Source of the DNA: an uncultured Nocardiopsis sp.
GTDB taxonomy: Bacteria; Actinomycetota; Actinomycetes; Streptosporangiales; Streptosporangiaceae
Assembly (NCBI GenBank): GCA_937957845.1
Contig: CALGOD010000066.1
Location: forward strand, 1 to 7,048
Length of the DNA: 7,048 nucleotides
Direction: 5' to 3'
Shown: positions 1-5,525 of the stretch, in pieces
How positions within the stretch are numbered: the stretch's first letter is position 1
Layout of the letters: every line of letters begins with the position of its first letter
Notes under the pieces: generated by a model
The model's database searches: none
The model's input: the letters and a program-made list of their open reading frames with translations, nothing else
Told to the model about the DNA's origin: nothing
Program-made: the position numbers and the translations under genes

Positions 1-291
1 TTTCCGGGCGTTTCCCCCGGCCTCCGACCGGGCTTCCGTTTCCGCGGCGTCTCACCCGGCGAGGGTGATGACTTTCTGAGAACGCCCCCTACCAGGGCTT
101 TTCGCTGCTTTACTGGGGACCATGGGCGAGCTTCGGCGATCTGGTAGGCACACTCCCCTTCTCTCCTCCACGGTTCCCACCGGCGACGGCGGCGACACCG
201 GCCCCCGCGCTCCTCGGTCCGTACGCACCACCGTCCGTCCCGGAGAGCACAGACACCGGAAGGGCGGGAGAGGCGTAGTGAACCGGGCCGG
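1..291. other. Upstream region with no convincing gene
   Basis: I see no supportable gene here. The minus-strand reading frame across 309-52 has no family resemblance and an Arg/Pro/Ser-rich composition typical of a shadow frame. A plus-strand frame from ATG 122 to TGA 293-295 (57 codons) also lacks recognisable features, although its stop overlaps the next gene's GTG start. Visible sequence features are an 8-bp inverted repeat (CCTACCAG at 88-95, CTGGTAGG at 141-148) and a loose direct repeat (CCGGGC followed by GTTTCC, at 4-15 and again at 28-43). No clear -35/-10 pair for the downstream gntR gene was found, so its promoter is unassigned. The first bases could include the tail of a gene lying outside the window, but nothing shows this. 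Confidence 0.5.
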
Positions 292-1041
292 GTGACCATG
301 GCCAGGCAACCCCGGTACCTCTGGCTGGCCCAGCAGCTACGCGAGCCGATCCTGAACGGGGAGATGCCTCCTGGTACGAGGCTCCCCTCCCGAACCCGGT
401 TGGCGCGCTCCTACCGTGTCAGCGAACAGATCTCCCGTACCGCTCTGCGACTGCTGGTCACCGAAGGCCTGGTCGAGTCCCGTCCCGGCTCGGGATACTT
501 CGTGCGCCCGGTGCCCGAGGTCTTCCGGCTCTGCCGAACCGACTCCTCCTCCGGCTTCGGCCTGGGCGAACTCGCGCGGGAGGCCATCGGCACCGAACAG
601 GAGCGGTGCTCCCCCACGCTGAGCGCCCGGTTGCGACTGCGCGACGGCGACCCGGTGTACCGCACCACCTCTCGGGGCCTGTCCTCGGAACTGCCCATCA
701 CCCTGCACCAGTCCTGGGAACCCGCCGCCCTCACCACGGGCACCCTGCACACCCCGTTCGACAGCGCACCCGACACCGGTCTGATCGAACGGCTCGGTGC
801 CGCGGGACACCCGATCGACCGCGTGGTGGAGGAGGTCGGCGTACGCGCCCTACGTGACCACGAGGCCTCGTTGCTCGACTCCGCCCCCGGGATACCCGTG
901 CTCGTGGTGGAGCGCACCCACTACAGCGGCAACCGTCCGGTGGAGACCTCCGACCTCATCGGTTCGACCGAGCAGTGCAGGCTCCTCTACAAGCTGACAC
1001 TGGCCCGGGCCCGTCGTCCCGGCGACCCGCGCCGCCGCTGA
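292..1041 (+). CDS. GntR family transcriptional regulator (HutC/UTRA subfamily)
   Basis: This is a DNA-binding repressor-type protein of 249 residues, a normal length for the HutC branch of GntR. Residues about 7-73 form the winged helix-turn-helix: an N-terminal PRYLWLAQQLR helix, the LPSRTRLARSY segment, and a wing ending in the family-typical GLVESRPGSGYFV. Residues about 100-236 match a UTRA ligand-binding domain (alternating strands, LRLRDGDPVYR, GIPVLVVERTHYSGNRPVETSD). Such proteins usually bind a small metabolite and release an operator; the ligand cannot be read from sequence. The start is GTG 292 or ATG 298, two codons apart; neither has a good Shine-Dalgarno. GTG 292 overlaps a TGA at 293-295 that closes a short upstream frame. 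No target gene lies beside it: downstream it converges on asd across a terminator, so the regulated genes may be to the left or elsewhere. Confidence 0.88.
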   Translation: MTMARQPRYLWLAQQLREPILNGEMPPGTRLPSRTRLARSYRVSEQISRTALRLLVTEGLVESRPGSGYFVRPVPEVFRLCRTDSSSGFGLGELAREAIGTEQERCSPTLSARLRLRDGDPVYRTTSRGLSSELPITLHQSWEPAALTTGTLHTPFDSAPDTGLIERLGAAGHPIDRVVEEVGVRALRDHEASLLDSAPGIPVLVVERTHYSGNRPVETSDLIGSTEQCRLLYKLTLARARRPGDPRRR

Positions 1042-1119
1042 GACGGGCACACGCACACCGCCGTACCCGCCACGGATGGTCGGGAGTGCCGGACACCCCC
1101 GGCCCCACCGCGTACACGA

Positions 1120-1156
1120 ACGGGGGAGACGACCATCGATCGGCCGTCTCCCCCGT
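1120..1156. terminator. Bidirectional terminator hairpin between gntR and asd
   Basis: A perfect 12-bp inverted repeat (ACGGGGGAGACG at 1120-1131, CGTCTCCCCCGT at 1145-1156) with a 13-base loop lies between two convergent genes, 78 bases after the gntR stop and 14 bases after the asd stop. No T-tract follows on either strand, as is common for actinobacterial hairpin terminators. Its position suits termination of both transcripts. Confidence 0.8.
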
Positions 1157-1170
1157 GCAGCGTCATGCGG

Positions 1171-2232
1171 TCAGCCCTGGGTGAACTCCCGGGCCACGAC
1201 CTCGGCGATCTGCGCGGTGTTCAGCGCGGCGCCCTTGCGCAGGTTGTCCCCGCACAGGAACAGGTCCAGCGACTTCGGGTCGTCCAGCGACTGGCGGATA
1301 CGACCGACCCAGGTCGGGTCGGTGCCCACGACGTCGGCGGGGGTGGGGAACTCCCCGTTGGCCGGGTCGTCCTGGACCACGACGCCCTCGGCGGAGCCGA
1401 GCACCTTACGGGCCTCCTCGGCGGTGACCTCCTCGGAGAAGGTCGCGTGCACGGTCAGCGCGTGGGTGGTGATCACCGGAACCCGCACGCACGTGGCCGA
1501 GACGCGCAGGTCGGGCAGGCCCAGGATCTTGCGCGACTCGTTGCGGATCTTCAGCTCCTCGGAGGACCATCCGTCGTCCTTGAGCGAACCCGCCCACGGC
1601 ACGACGTTGTAGGCCAGCGGTGCCGGGAACGGACCCAGCTCGCCCACGGCGGCGCGTACGTCGCCCGCCTTGTCCCCGAGGGTGCGGTCCGCGGCGACCG
1701 TGGACATCTGGTCGCGCAGGGTGTCGATGCCCTCCTGTCCCGCACCGGAGGCGGCCTGGTAGGAGGAGGCCACGATCTCCTTGACGCCGTAGGCGCGGTG
1801 CAGGGCACCGATCGCCACGATCATCGACAGGGTGGTGCAGTTGGGGTTGCTGATGATGCCGCGCGGACGGTTGCGGACCTGGTCCGCGTTGACCTCGGGC
1901 ACCACGAGCGGAATGTCCGGGTCCATGCGGAAGGCGCCGGAGTTGTCGACGGCCACCGCGCCGCGTGCGACGGCGACCGGCGCCCACTCCTTGGACACCT
2001 CGTCGGGGACGTCGAACATGGCGACGTCCACACCGTCGAAGACCTCGGGGGACAGGGCCTGGACCACGACGTCCTCACCGCGCACGCTCAGGACCTTGCC
2101 CGCGCTGCGCGCGGAGGCCACGAGGCGGATCTCGCCCCAGACGTTCTCACGCTGGGTCAGGATGCCCCGCATCACGGTGCCGACGGCGCCGGTGGCGCCG
2201 ACGAGGGCGAGGGTGGGAAGACGGTTACTCAT
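1171..2232 (-). CDS. asd: Aspartate-semialdehyde dehydrogenase
   Basis: This cytoplasmic NADP-dependent enzyme reduces aspartyl-4-phosphate to aspartate-4-semialdehyde, the second step of the aspartate pathway and the branch point to lysine/diaminopimelate, threonine and methionine. The 353-residue length is usual. The N-terminal Rossmann motif GATGAVG is at 12-18. The catalytic cysteine is C132 in SNPNCTT, followed by SSYQAASGAGQ (Q159 in the substrate site). The second catalytic region, CVRVPVITTHALTVH, carries R250 and the acid/base H257. The ATG start (2232-2230) overlaps the lysC stop as ATGA, and a good ribosome-binding site (GGAGGT, read from 2246-2241) lies 8 bases upstream inside the lysC end, so the two genes are surely co-transcribed and probably translationally coupled. 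The downstream end meets the terminator at 1120-1156. Confidence 0.97.
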   Translation of the reverse strand: MSNRLPTLALVGATGAVGTVMRGILTQRENVWGEIRLVASARSAGKVLSVRGEDVVVQALSPEVFDGVDVAMFDVPDEVSKEWAPVAVARGAVAVDNSGAFRMDPDIPLVVPEVNADQVRNRPRGIISNPNCTTLSMIVAIGALHRAYGVKEIVASSYQAASGAGQEGIDTLRDQMSTVAADRTLGDKAGDVRAAVGELGPFPAPLAYNVVPWAGSLKDDGWSSEELKIRNESRKILGLPDLRVSATCVRVPVITTHALTVHATFSEEVTAEEARKVLGSAEGVVVQDDPANGEFPTPADVVGTDPTWVGRIRQSLDDPKSLDLFLCGDNLRKGAALNTAQIAEVVAREFTQG

Positions 2233-2750
2233 CGGCCGGTACCTCCGTAAACGACAGCCTCCACTTGGTCGGCGTCGAGCTTGAACTCACTGTGGGCGGC
2301 GCGCACGGCCGCGTCGATCTGGACCTCCACCACGACCACCGAGATGCGGATCTCCGAGGTGGAGATCATCTCGACGTTGGTGCCCGAGGCGGCGATCGCG
2401 TCGAAGAAGCGGGCGGTGACACCCGGGTAGGAACGCATACCCGCGCCGATCAACGAGACCTTGCCGATCTTGTCGTCGTAGCGCAGGGAGTCGTAGCCGA
2501 CCTTGTCCTGCACCTTCTTGAGCGCGGAAACGGCCTGCTTTCCGGAGTCGCGGGGAACGGTGAAGGAGATGTCGGTGCGGGACGTCGAGACCGCCGACAC
2601 GTTCTGCACGATCATGTCGATGTTGATCTCGGCGTCGGCCAGGGCCCGGAAGATCGGGGCGGCCTCACCGCTACGGTCGGGGACTCCGACGACGGTGATC
2701 TTGGCTTCGCTCCGGTCGTGGGAGACCCCGGAGATGATCGGCTGTTCCAT
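2229..2750 (-). CDS. lysC: Aspartokinase beta subunit from internal in-frame start (candidate)
   Basis: Codon 251 of lysC is ATG (2750-2748), opening the sequence MEQPIISGVSHDRSEAK. In Corynebacterium glutamicum and Bacillus subtilis the same point in the gene is the start of a separately translated beta subunit containing only the two ACT domains, and the holoenzyme is alpha2-beta2. Here the internal ATG is preceded by GAGGA (read from 2765-2761) with a 10-base gap, a usable ribosome-binding site. The product would be 173 residues, identical to the C-terminal part of the alpha subunit. The position and motif are seen directly; actual translation is inferred from homologues. Confidence 0.6.
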   Translation of the reverse strand: MEQPIISGVSHDRSEAKITVVGVPDRSGEAAPIFRALADAEINIDMIVQNVSAVSTSRTDISFTVPRDSGKQAVSALKKVQDKVGYDSLRYDDKIGKVSLIGAGMRSYPGVTARFFDAIAASGTNVEMISTSEIRISVVVVEVQIDAAVRAAHSEFKLDADQVEAVVYGGTGR

Positions 2751-3500
2751 GCCTTCGCTTTCCTCGACTTCCGAAACGATCCAGGTCCCGGGCTTCTGAC
2801 TGAACGATGAGCGGACGTGCAGGGGGATGTTGTACTGCCTCGCGTACTCGACGCAGCGCAGGTGCAGGATCTTGGTCCCGCTGGCCGCCATCTCCAGCAT
2901 CTCCTCGTAGGAGAGCTTGGGGATGCGCTGCGCGGTGGGCACGACGCGGGGGTCGGCGGTGAAGACGCCGTCCACGTCGCTGTAGATCTCACAGGCGTCG
3001 GCCTGGAGCGCGCCGGCGAGGGCCACCGCGGTGGTGTCGGAGCCGCCGCGACCCAGCGAGGTGATGTCCTTGGTGTCCTGGGACACCCCCTGGAAGCCGG
3101 CGACGATGCAGATCGCGCCCTCGGCCACGGCCTCCCGGATGCGGCCGGGCGTCACATCGATGATCTTGGCGTTGCCGTGCAGCGACGTGGTGATGACACC
3201 GGCCTGGGAACCGGTGAAGGAACGTGCCTCATAGCCGAGGTTCTCGATGGCCATCGCCACGAGGGCCATCGACATGCGCTCACCCGCCGTCACCAGCATG
3301 TCCAGCTCACGGGCCGGCGGCATCGGGGAGACCTGCTCGGCGAGGTCCAGCAGTTCGTCGGTCGTGTCGCCCATGGCCGAGACCACGACCACGACGTCAT
3401 ATCCCGCCTTTTTCTGAGCCACGATCCTTTGGGCTACTCGCTTGATGGCTTCCGCGTCGGCCACGGAAGACCCACCGTACTTCTGCACGATTAGGGCCAC
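2229..3500 (-). CDS. lysC: Aspartokinase (alpha subunit, lysine/threonine-regulated type)
   Basis: Aspartokinase phosphorylates L-aspartate with ATP, the committed first step of the aspartate pathway. The 423 residues fit the short monofunctional actinobacterial/Bacillus type. The amino-acid kinase domain spans about 1-245 with signature KYGGSS at 7-12, SAMGDTTDELL at 41-51, GRGGSDTTA at 150-158 and SDVDGVFTADPR at 174-185. Two ACT-type regulatory domains follow, about 265-345 and 346-421, with AEINIDMIVQN at 290-300 and STSEIRIS at 380-387 near the effector interface. The start is GTG (3500-3498) with AGGAG 8 bases upstream (read from 3513-3509), set inside a small CTCCT-N-AGGAG palindrome at 3509-3519. 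The stop overlaps asd. By homology with Corynebacterium and Streptomyces enzymes I infer concerted feedback inhibition by lysine plus threonine; sequence alone does not prove the effector. Confidence 0.97.
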   Translation of the reverse strand: MALIVQKYGGSSVADAEAIKRVAQRIVAQKKAGYDVVVVVSAMGDTTDELLDLAEQVSPMPPARELDMLVTAGERMSMALVAMAIENLGYEARSFTGSQAGVITTSLHGNAKIIDVTPGRIREAVAEGAICIVAGFQGVSQDTKDITSLGRGGSDTTAVALAGALQADACEIYSDVDGVFTADPRVVPTAQRIPKLSYEEMLEMAASGTKILHLRCVEYARQYNIPLHVRSSFSQKPGTWIVSEVEESEGMEQPIISGVSHDRSEAKITVVGVPDRSGEAAPIFRALADAEINIDMIVQNVSAVSTSRTDISFTVPRDSGKQAVSALKKVQDKVGYDSLRYDDKIGKVSLIGAGMRSYPGVTARFFDAIAASGTNVEMISTSEIRISVVVVEVQIDAAVRAAHSEFKLDADQVEAVVYGGTGR

Positions 3501-3677
3501 GATCGATGCTCCTGAGGAGTTGGGATCAAGATGAAATGGAGTGTAGCCGGCGACTTCCCCGTCGACCCCGTCCGACCTGCGGCGGAGAGGGCGTGGAGCC
3601 TCGGTGCACCAGCGCTCGGGTTTACCCGGTCAGGCGGAGGTTACTCGCGATCCGCTCGAATACACGGCGAATGTGAG
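3501..3677 (-). promoter_or_regulatory. recR-lysC intergenic region with abutting palindromes
   Basis: These 177 bases separate recR from lysC and hold no gene. Three perfect palindromic units lie end to end: GGTGCACC (3603-3610), AGCGCT (3611-3616) and CGGGTTTACCCG (3617-3628, a 4-bp stem with a TTTA loop). They could be a protein-binding site, a weak recR terminator or part of a lysC leader. Read on the minus strand, TACACT (3545-3540) fits the TANNNT -10 consensus and would place a start about 33 bases before lysC, but no good -35 lies at the right distance. I see no lysine riboswitch or T-box. A separate lysC promoter is likely from the gap size but is not shown. Confidence 0.35.
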
Positions 3678-4277
3678 CTAGAACTCCAGGCTGCGGCGTC
3701 CCTCGAAAGCACGTCCGAGAGTGACCTCGTCGGCGTATTCGAGGTCGCCGCCCACGGGCAGGCCACTGGCCAGTCGGGTCACTTTCAGCCCCATGGGTTT
3801 GACCAACCGCGCCAGATAGGTCGCGGTGGCCTCCCCTTCCAGGTTGGGGTCCGTGGCGAGGATCATCTCCGTCACCTGGCCGTCGGCCAGGCGGGTCATG
3901 AGCTCCTTGATACGCAGGTCGTCGGGACCCACACCCTCGATGGGGCTGATGGCGCCACCCAGGACGTGGTAGCGGCCCCGGAACTCGCGCGTGCGCTCGA
4001 TGGCGACGACGTCCTTGGACTCCTCGACCACACAGATGATGGCGGGGTCGCGCCGGGCGTCACGGCAGATGCGACAGCGGGTCTCCTCGGCGACGTTGCC
4101 GCAGACCTCGCAGAAGCGCACCTTCTCCTTGACCTCGACAAGCGCGTTGACGAGGCGTTTGACGTCCGCGTTCTCGGCGGACAGCAGATGGAAGGCGATG
4201 CGTTGCGCGCTTTTCGGACCGACGCCGGGCAGTCGCCCCAGCTCGTCGATCAGATTCTGAACCGCGCCTTCGTACAT
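3678..4277 (-). CDS. recR: Recombination mediator protein RecR
   Basis: RecR works with RecO (and RecF) to load RecA on single-stranded DNA at gaps during recombinational repair. At 199 residues it has the standard length and order of parts: a helix-hairpin-helix region at about 5-33 (LGRLPGVGPKSAQRIAFHLL), a four-cysteine zinc site with C56, C59, C68 and C71 (CEVCG...CRIC), and a Toprim domain from about 79 to 175 including VVEES and the acidic DPNLEGEATATYLA segment (D143, E147). It ends with the conserved tail LPVGGDLEYADEVTLGRAFEGR. The ATG start at 4277-4275 gives the family-typical MYEGAVQNLIDELG beginning, although its ribosome-binding site (GGTGGG) is weak. It lies downstream of ybaB as in many bacteria, but separated by 240 bases instead of being adjacent. 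Confidence 0.97.
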   Translation of the reverse strand: MYEGAVQNLIDELGRLPGVGPKSAQRIAFHLLSAENADVKRLVNALVEVKEKVRFCEVCGNVAEETRCRICRDARRDPAIICVVEESKDVVAIERTREFRGRYHVLGGAISPIEGVGPDDLRIKELMTRLADGQVTEMILATDPNLEGEATATYLARLVKPMGLKVTRLASGLPVGGDLEYADEVTLGRAFEGRRSLEF

Positions 4278-4401
4278 CGGCTACCCACCAGGTCGGACCG
4301 GCTCTTCGCAGGGTGGTCCGTCTGCCCTTCCTCCACCGTATCCGGCGCGACGACCTTCCGGGTACACGGGTTCCGCGTCGGCCGCCGCACACGGGACGCG
4401 G

Positions 4402-4432
4402 CCGGCCGGGGTCTCGCGGGACGCCCGGCCGG
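4402..4432 (-). promoter_or_regulatory. Strong GC hairpin in the ybaB-recR gap
   Basis: Within the 240-base gap (4278-4517), which holds no gene, CCGGCCGGG (4402-4410) is the exact reverse complement of CCCGGCCGG (4424-4432). The stem continues inward with GTC (4411-4413) and GAC (4420-4422) past a single bulged base, giving about 12 bp and a six-base loop. No T-tract follows on the minus strand. It may terminate part of the ybaB transcript, mark an RNA-processing point or be an I-shaped actinobacterial terminator; which one is not decided by sequence. TACGGT (read on the minus strand near 4335) fits a -10 box for recR but has no matching -35. Confidence 0.45.
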
Positions 4433-4517
4433 AAACCCCGCCGACGCGAAGATCGAGGCTCTGCGATGGTCGCCACCCGGCCACCAAGGGTGCCCGGGGC
4501 CGTTCGGGCGACCGGTG

Positions 4518-4880
4518 TCAGAATCCGGGAAGACCGGGCATTCCGCCGGGCATACCGCCGCCGCCCAGGCCCTCGGCGAGCGGCCCCATCTTCTCCTGCT
4601 GGAGCCTCTCCACCTGGGACTCGGCGTCGCGGATGGCCGCCAGGACCAGATCGGCGACGGTCTGAGCGCTCTCCTCGGCGTCGGTGGTGTCGATCGCCTG
4701 GGGGTCGATGCCGATGTCCTCGACCTGTCCGCGTCCACTCAGCTTGACCTTGACCAGTCCGCCGCCGGAACTGCCCTCGATCTCGGCGTCCTCCAGCGCC
4801 TGCTGAGCCTGCATGAGCTGCTGCTGCATCTGCTGGGCCTGCTGGAGCAGGGCCTGCATGTCCATTCCGCCAGGGTTCAC
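4518..4880 (-). CDS. ybaB: YbaB/EbfC family nucleoid-associated protein
   Basis: This small dimeric DNA-binding protein of the YbaB/EbfC family has 120 residues, close to the usual 105-120. The N-terminus (about 7-36) is a glutamine-rich amphipathic helix (MQALLQQAQQMQQQLMQAQQ), which in known structures makes the tweezer-like dimer. The conserved core GGGLVKVKLSGRGQVEDIGIDPQAID is at about 39-64, then helix TVADLVLAAIRDAESQVERLQQEKMGPL. A Gly/Met/Pro-rich tail ends in GMPGLPGF, common in actinobacterial members. The start is GTG (4880-4878) with GAGGAG (read from 4892-4887) six bases upstream. The GTG overlaps a TGA (4879-4877) closing a small upstream frame that begins at ATG 4954. recR follows downstream. 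In many bacteria dnaX precedes this gene; here a MerR/ene-reductase pair stands there instead. The 229-base gap upstream (4881-5109) shows no convincing gene. Confidence 0.95.
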   Translation of the reverse strand: MNPGGMDMQALLQQAQQMQQQLMQAQQALEDAEIEGSSGGGLVKVKLSGRGQVEDIGIDPQAIDTTDAEESAQTVADLVLAAIRDAESQVERLQQEKMGPLAEGLGGGGMPGGMPGLPGF

Positions 4881-5057
4881 GGCCGTCTCCTCGCCGCACT
4901 CGTGGTGCTGGGGTTCGCTGTCATGTCGCTGTTGCTGTGAGCGTAACCGGTCATCGGCGAACGCGCGGAGTCCCTGGTGGGGTCGGGAGGACCATGACCG
5001 GGAACGGCCGGCTTCGGATGCGGTGCGGGAGGCTGGAAACGGGGCCGGTCGACCTCA

Positions 5058-5080
5058 CCCGAGACCGGCTCCGCCTCGGG
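5058..5080 (-). terminator. Possible merR terminator hairpin
   Basis: CCCGAG (5058-5063) and CTCGGG (5075-5080) form a 6-bp stem with an 11-base loop, about 30 bases beyond the merR stop codon on the minus strand. There is no T-tract and the stem is short, so this is a weak candidate. If it does not terminate, merR transcripts could read into ybaB. Confidence 0.3.
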
Positions 5081-5109
5081 CCGCCGACGGAAGCGGAAGG
5101 GCGGACGGC

Positions 5110-5457
5110 TCAGCTTCGGGCGCTTCCGATCACGGTGTCCAGCGCCTCCCTGGTCCTCTCCATCCTTCGGATGGCCTCGTCGATCCGGGTGCGCTCCTCT
5201 TGGAGCCGGTCCAACAGATCCGGGGCGGGATCGCCGCGCTCCTGGGCGTACATGCACGGCATGAGCTCGCGCACGATGTCGCTGCCGAGCCCGGCCGCGA
5301 ACAGGCACTGAATGCGGTCGACCCGTTCGACGGCGTCCTCACCGTACTCGCGGTGCCCTCCGGGGGTCCGGGTGGAGAGGAGCAGTCCCTGCTCCTCGTA
5401 GTAGCGCAGCGACCGTGGACTGACCCCCGTCCGCCGCGATAGATCGCCGATGCGCAC
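5110..5457 (-). CDS. MerR family transcriptional regulator
   Basis: MerR proteins bind as dimers between the -35 and -10 elements of promoters with overlong spacers and twist the DNA to switch transcription on. I chose GTG 5457-5455 as start: it gives the standard MRIGDLSRRTGVSPRSLRYYEE opening and has a perfect AGGAGGT just upstream (5467-5461), whereas the upstream GTG at 5481 would put that site inside the gene. The 115 residues comprise a winged-HTH (1-38, with RYYEEQGLL and GGHREY), a linker and a C-terminal dimer helix at about 79-112. C51 (IQCLF) and C68 (ELMPCM) are visible; from memory a cysteine at the second position is common in this subfamily. No metal-binding loop is seen. Divergence from an ene-reductase suggests sensing of electrophiles or quinone-like compounds, but the ligand is inferred only. 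Confidence 0.9.
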   Translation of the reverse strand: MRIGDLSRRTGVSPRSLRYYEEQGLLLSTRTPGGHREYGEDAVERVDRIQCLFAAGLGSDIVRELMPCMYAQERGDPAPDLLDRLQEERTRIDEAIRRMERTREALDTVIGSARS

Positions 5458-5460
5458 CGC

Positions 5461-5467
5461 ACCTCCT
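5461..5467 (-). promoter_or_regulatory. Ribosome-binding site fixing the merR start
   Basis: ACCTCCT on the plus strand reads AGGAGGT on the minus strand, full complementarity to the 16S rRNA tail, three bases before GTG 5457-5455. This decides against the longer reading from GTG 5481, which has no such site and would add eight non-conserved residues. Confidence 0.75.
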
Positions 5468-5487
5468 GTGATGTGCCGCACAAAGGG

Positions 5488-5519
5488 TTGAACCTGACAT
5501 CAATGGCAGATTCTACGCT
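5488..5519 (+). promoter_or_regulatory. MerR-type promoter for the ene-reductase gene, probably leaderless
   Basis: TTGAAC (5488-5493) resembles a -35 box and TACGCT (5514-5519) fits the actinobacterial TANNNT -10. They are 20 bp apart, longer than the usual 17-18 and characteristic of MerR-activated promoters (19-20 bp). The -10 box ends six bases before ATG 5526, so the expected transcription start falls on the A of the ATG. No Shine-Dalgarno lies before that ATG, consistent with leaderless translation, which is common in actinobacteria. Confidence 0.6.
5490..5513. promoter_or_regulatory. Candidate MerR operator dyad
   Basis: An imperfect inverted repeat is centred between 5501 and 5502. 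The left arm reads GAAcCTGaCATc and the right arm aATGgCAGaTTC, lower case marking the mismatched positions and the two central bases c and a, which do not pair with each other. Nine of eleven arm positions are complementary. The dyad sits inside the 20-bp promoter spacer, within 2 bp of the midpoint between the -35 and -10 boxes, which is where MerR dimers bind. On the minus strand TAGAAT (5515-5510), a good -10 sequence for merR itself, overlaps the same dyad, so autoregulation is plausible. Confidence 0.6.
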
Positions 5520-5525
5520 CTTGCC

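Noticed and set aside
60..180. Possible tRNA near the left edge
   Set aside because: No T-loop GTTCGA motif, anticodon arm or acceptor pairing could be assembled on either strand.
52..309. 85-codon minus-strand frame upstream of gntR
   Set aside because: There is no recognisable domain, no convincing ribosome-binding site, and its start would overlap the gntR start divergently.
1165..2250. 361-codon plus-strand open frame opposite asd
   Set aside because: It mirrors the asd coding region and has the His/Asp/Gly/Val bias of an antisense shadow.
3501..3677. Lysine riboswitch or T-box before lysC
   Set aside because: The region lacks the long multi-helix layout and conserved boxes of either class. 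Only short palindromes are present.
3531..4940. 469-codon plus-strand open frame across recR and ybaB
   Set aside because: It runs antisense to two well-recognised genes and through their gap. Long antisense frames are expected in high-GC coding DNA, and the translation is His/Asp/Leu-rich with no family resemblance.
5458..5481. Longer merR start at GTG 5481
   Set aside because: The perfect AGGAGGT would lie inside the gene, and the added residues are not part of the usual MerR N-terminus.
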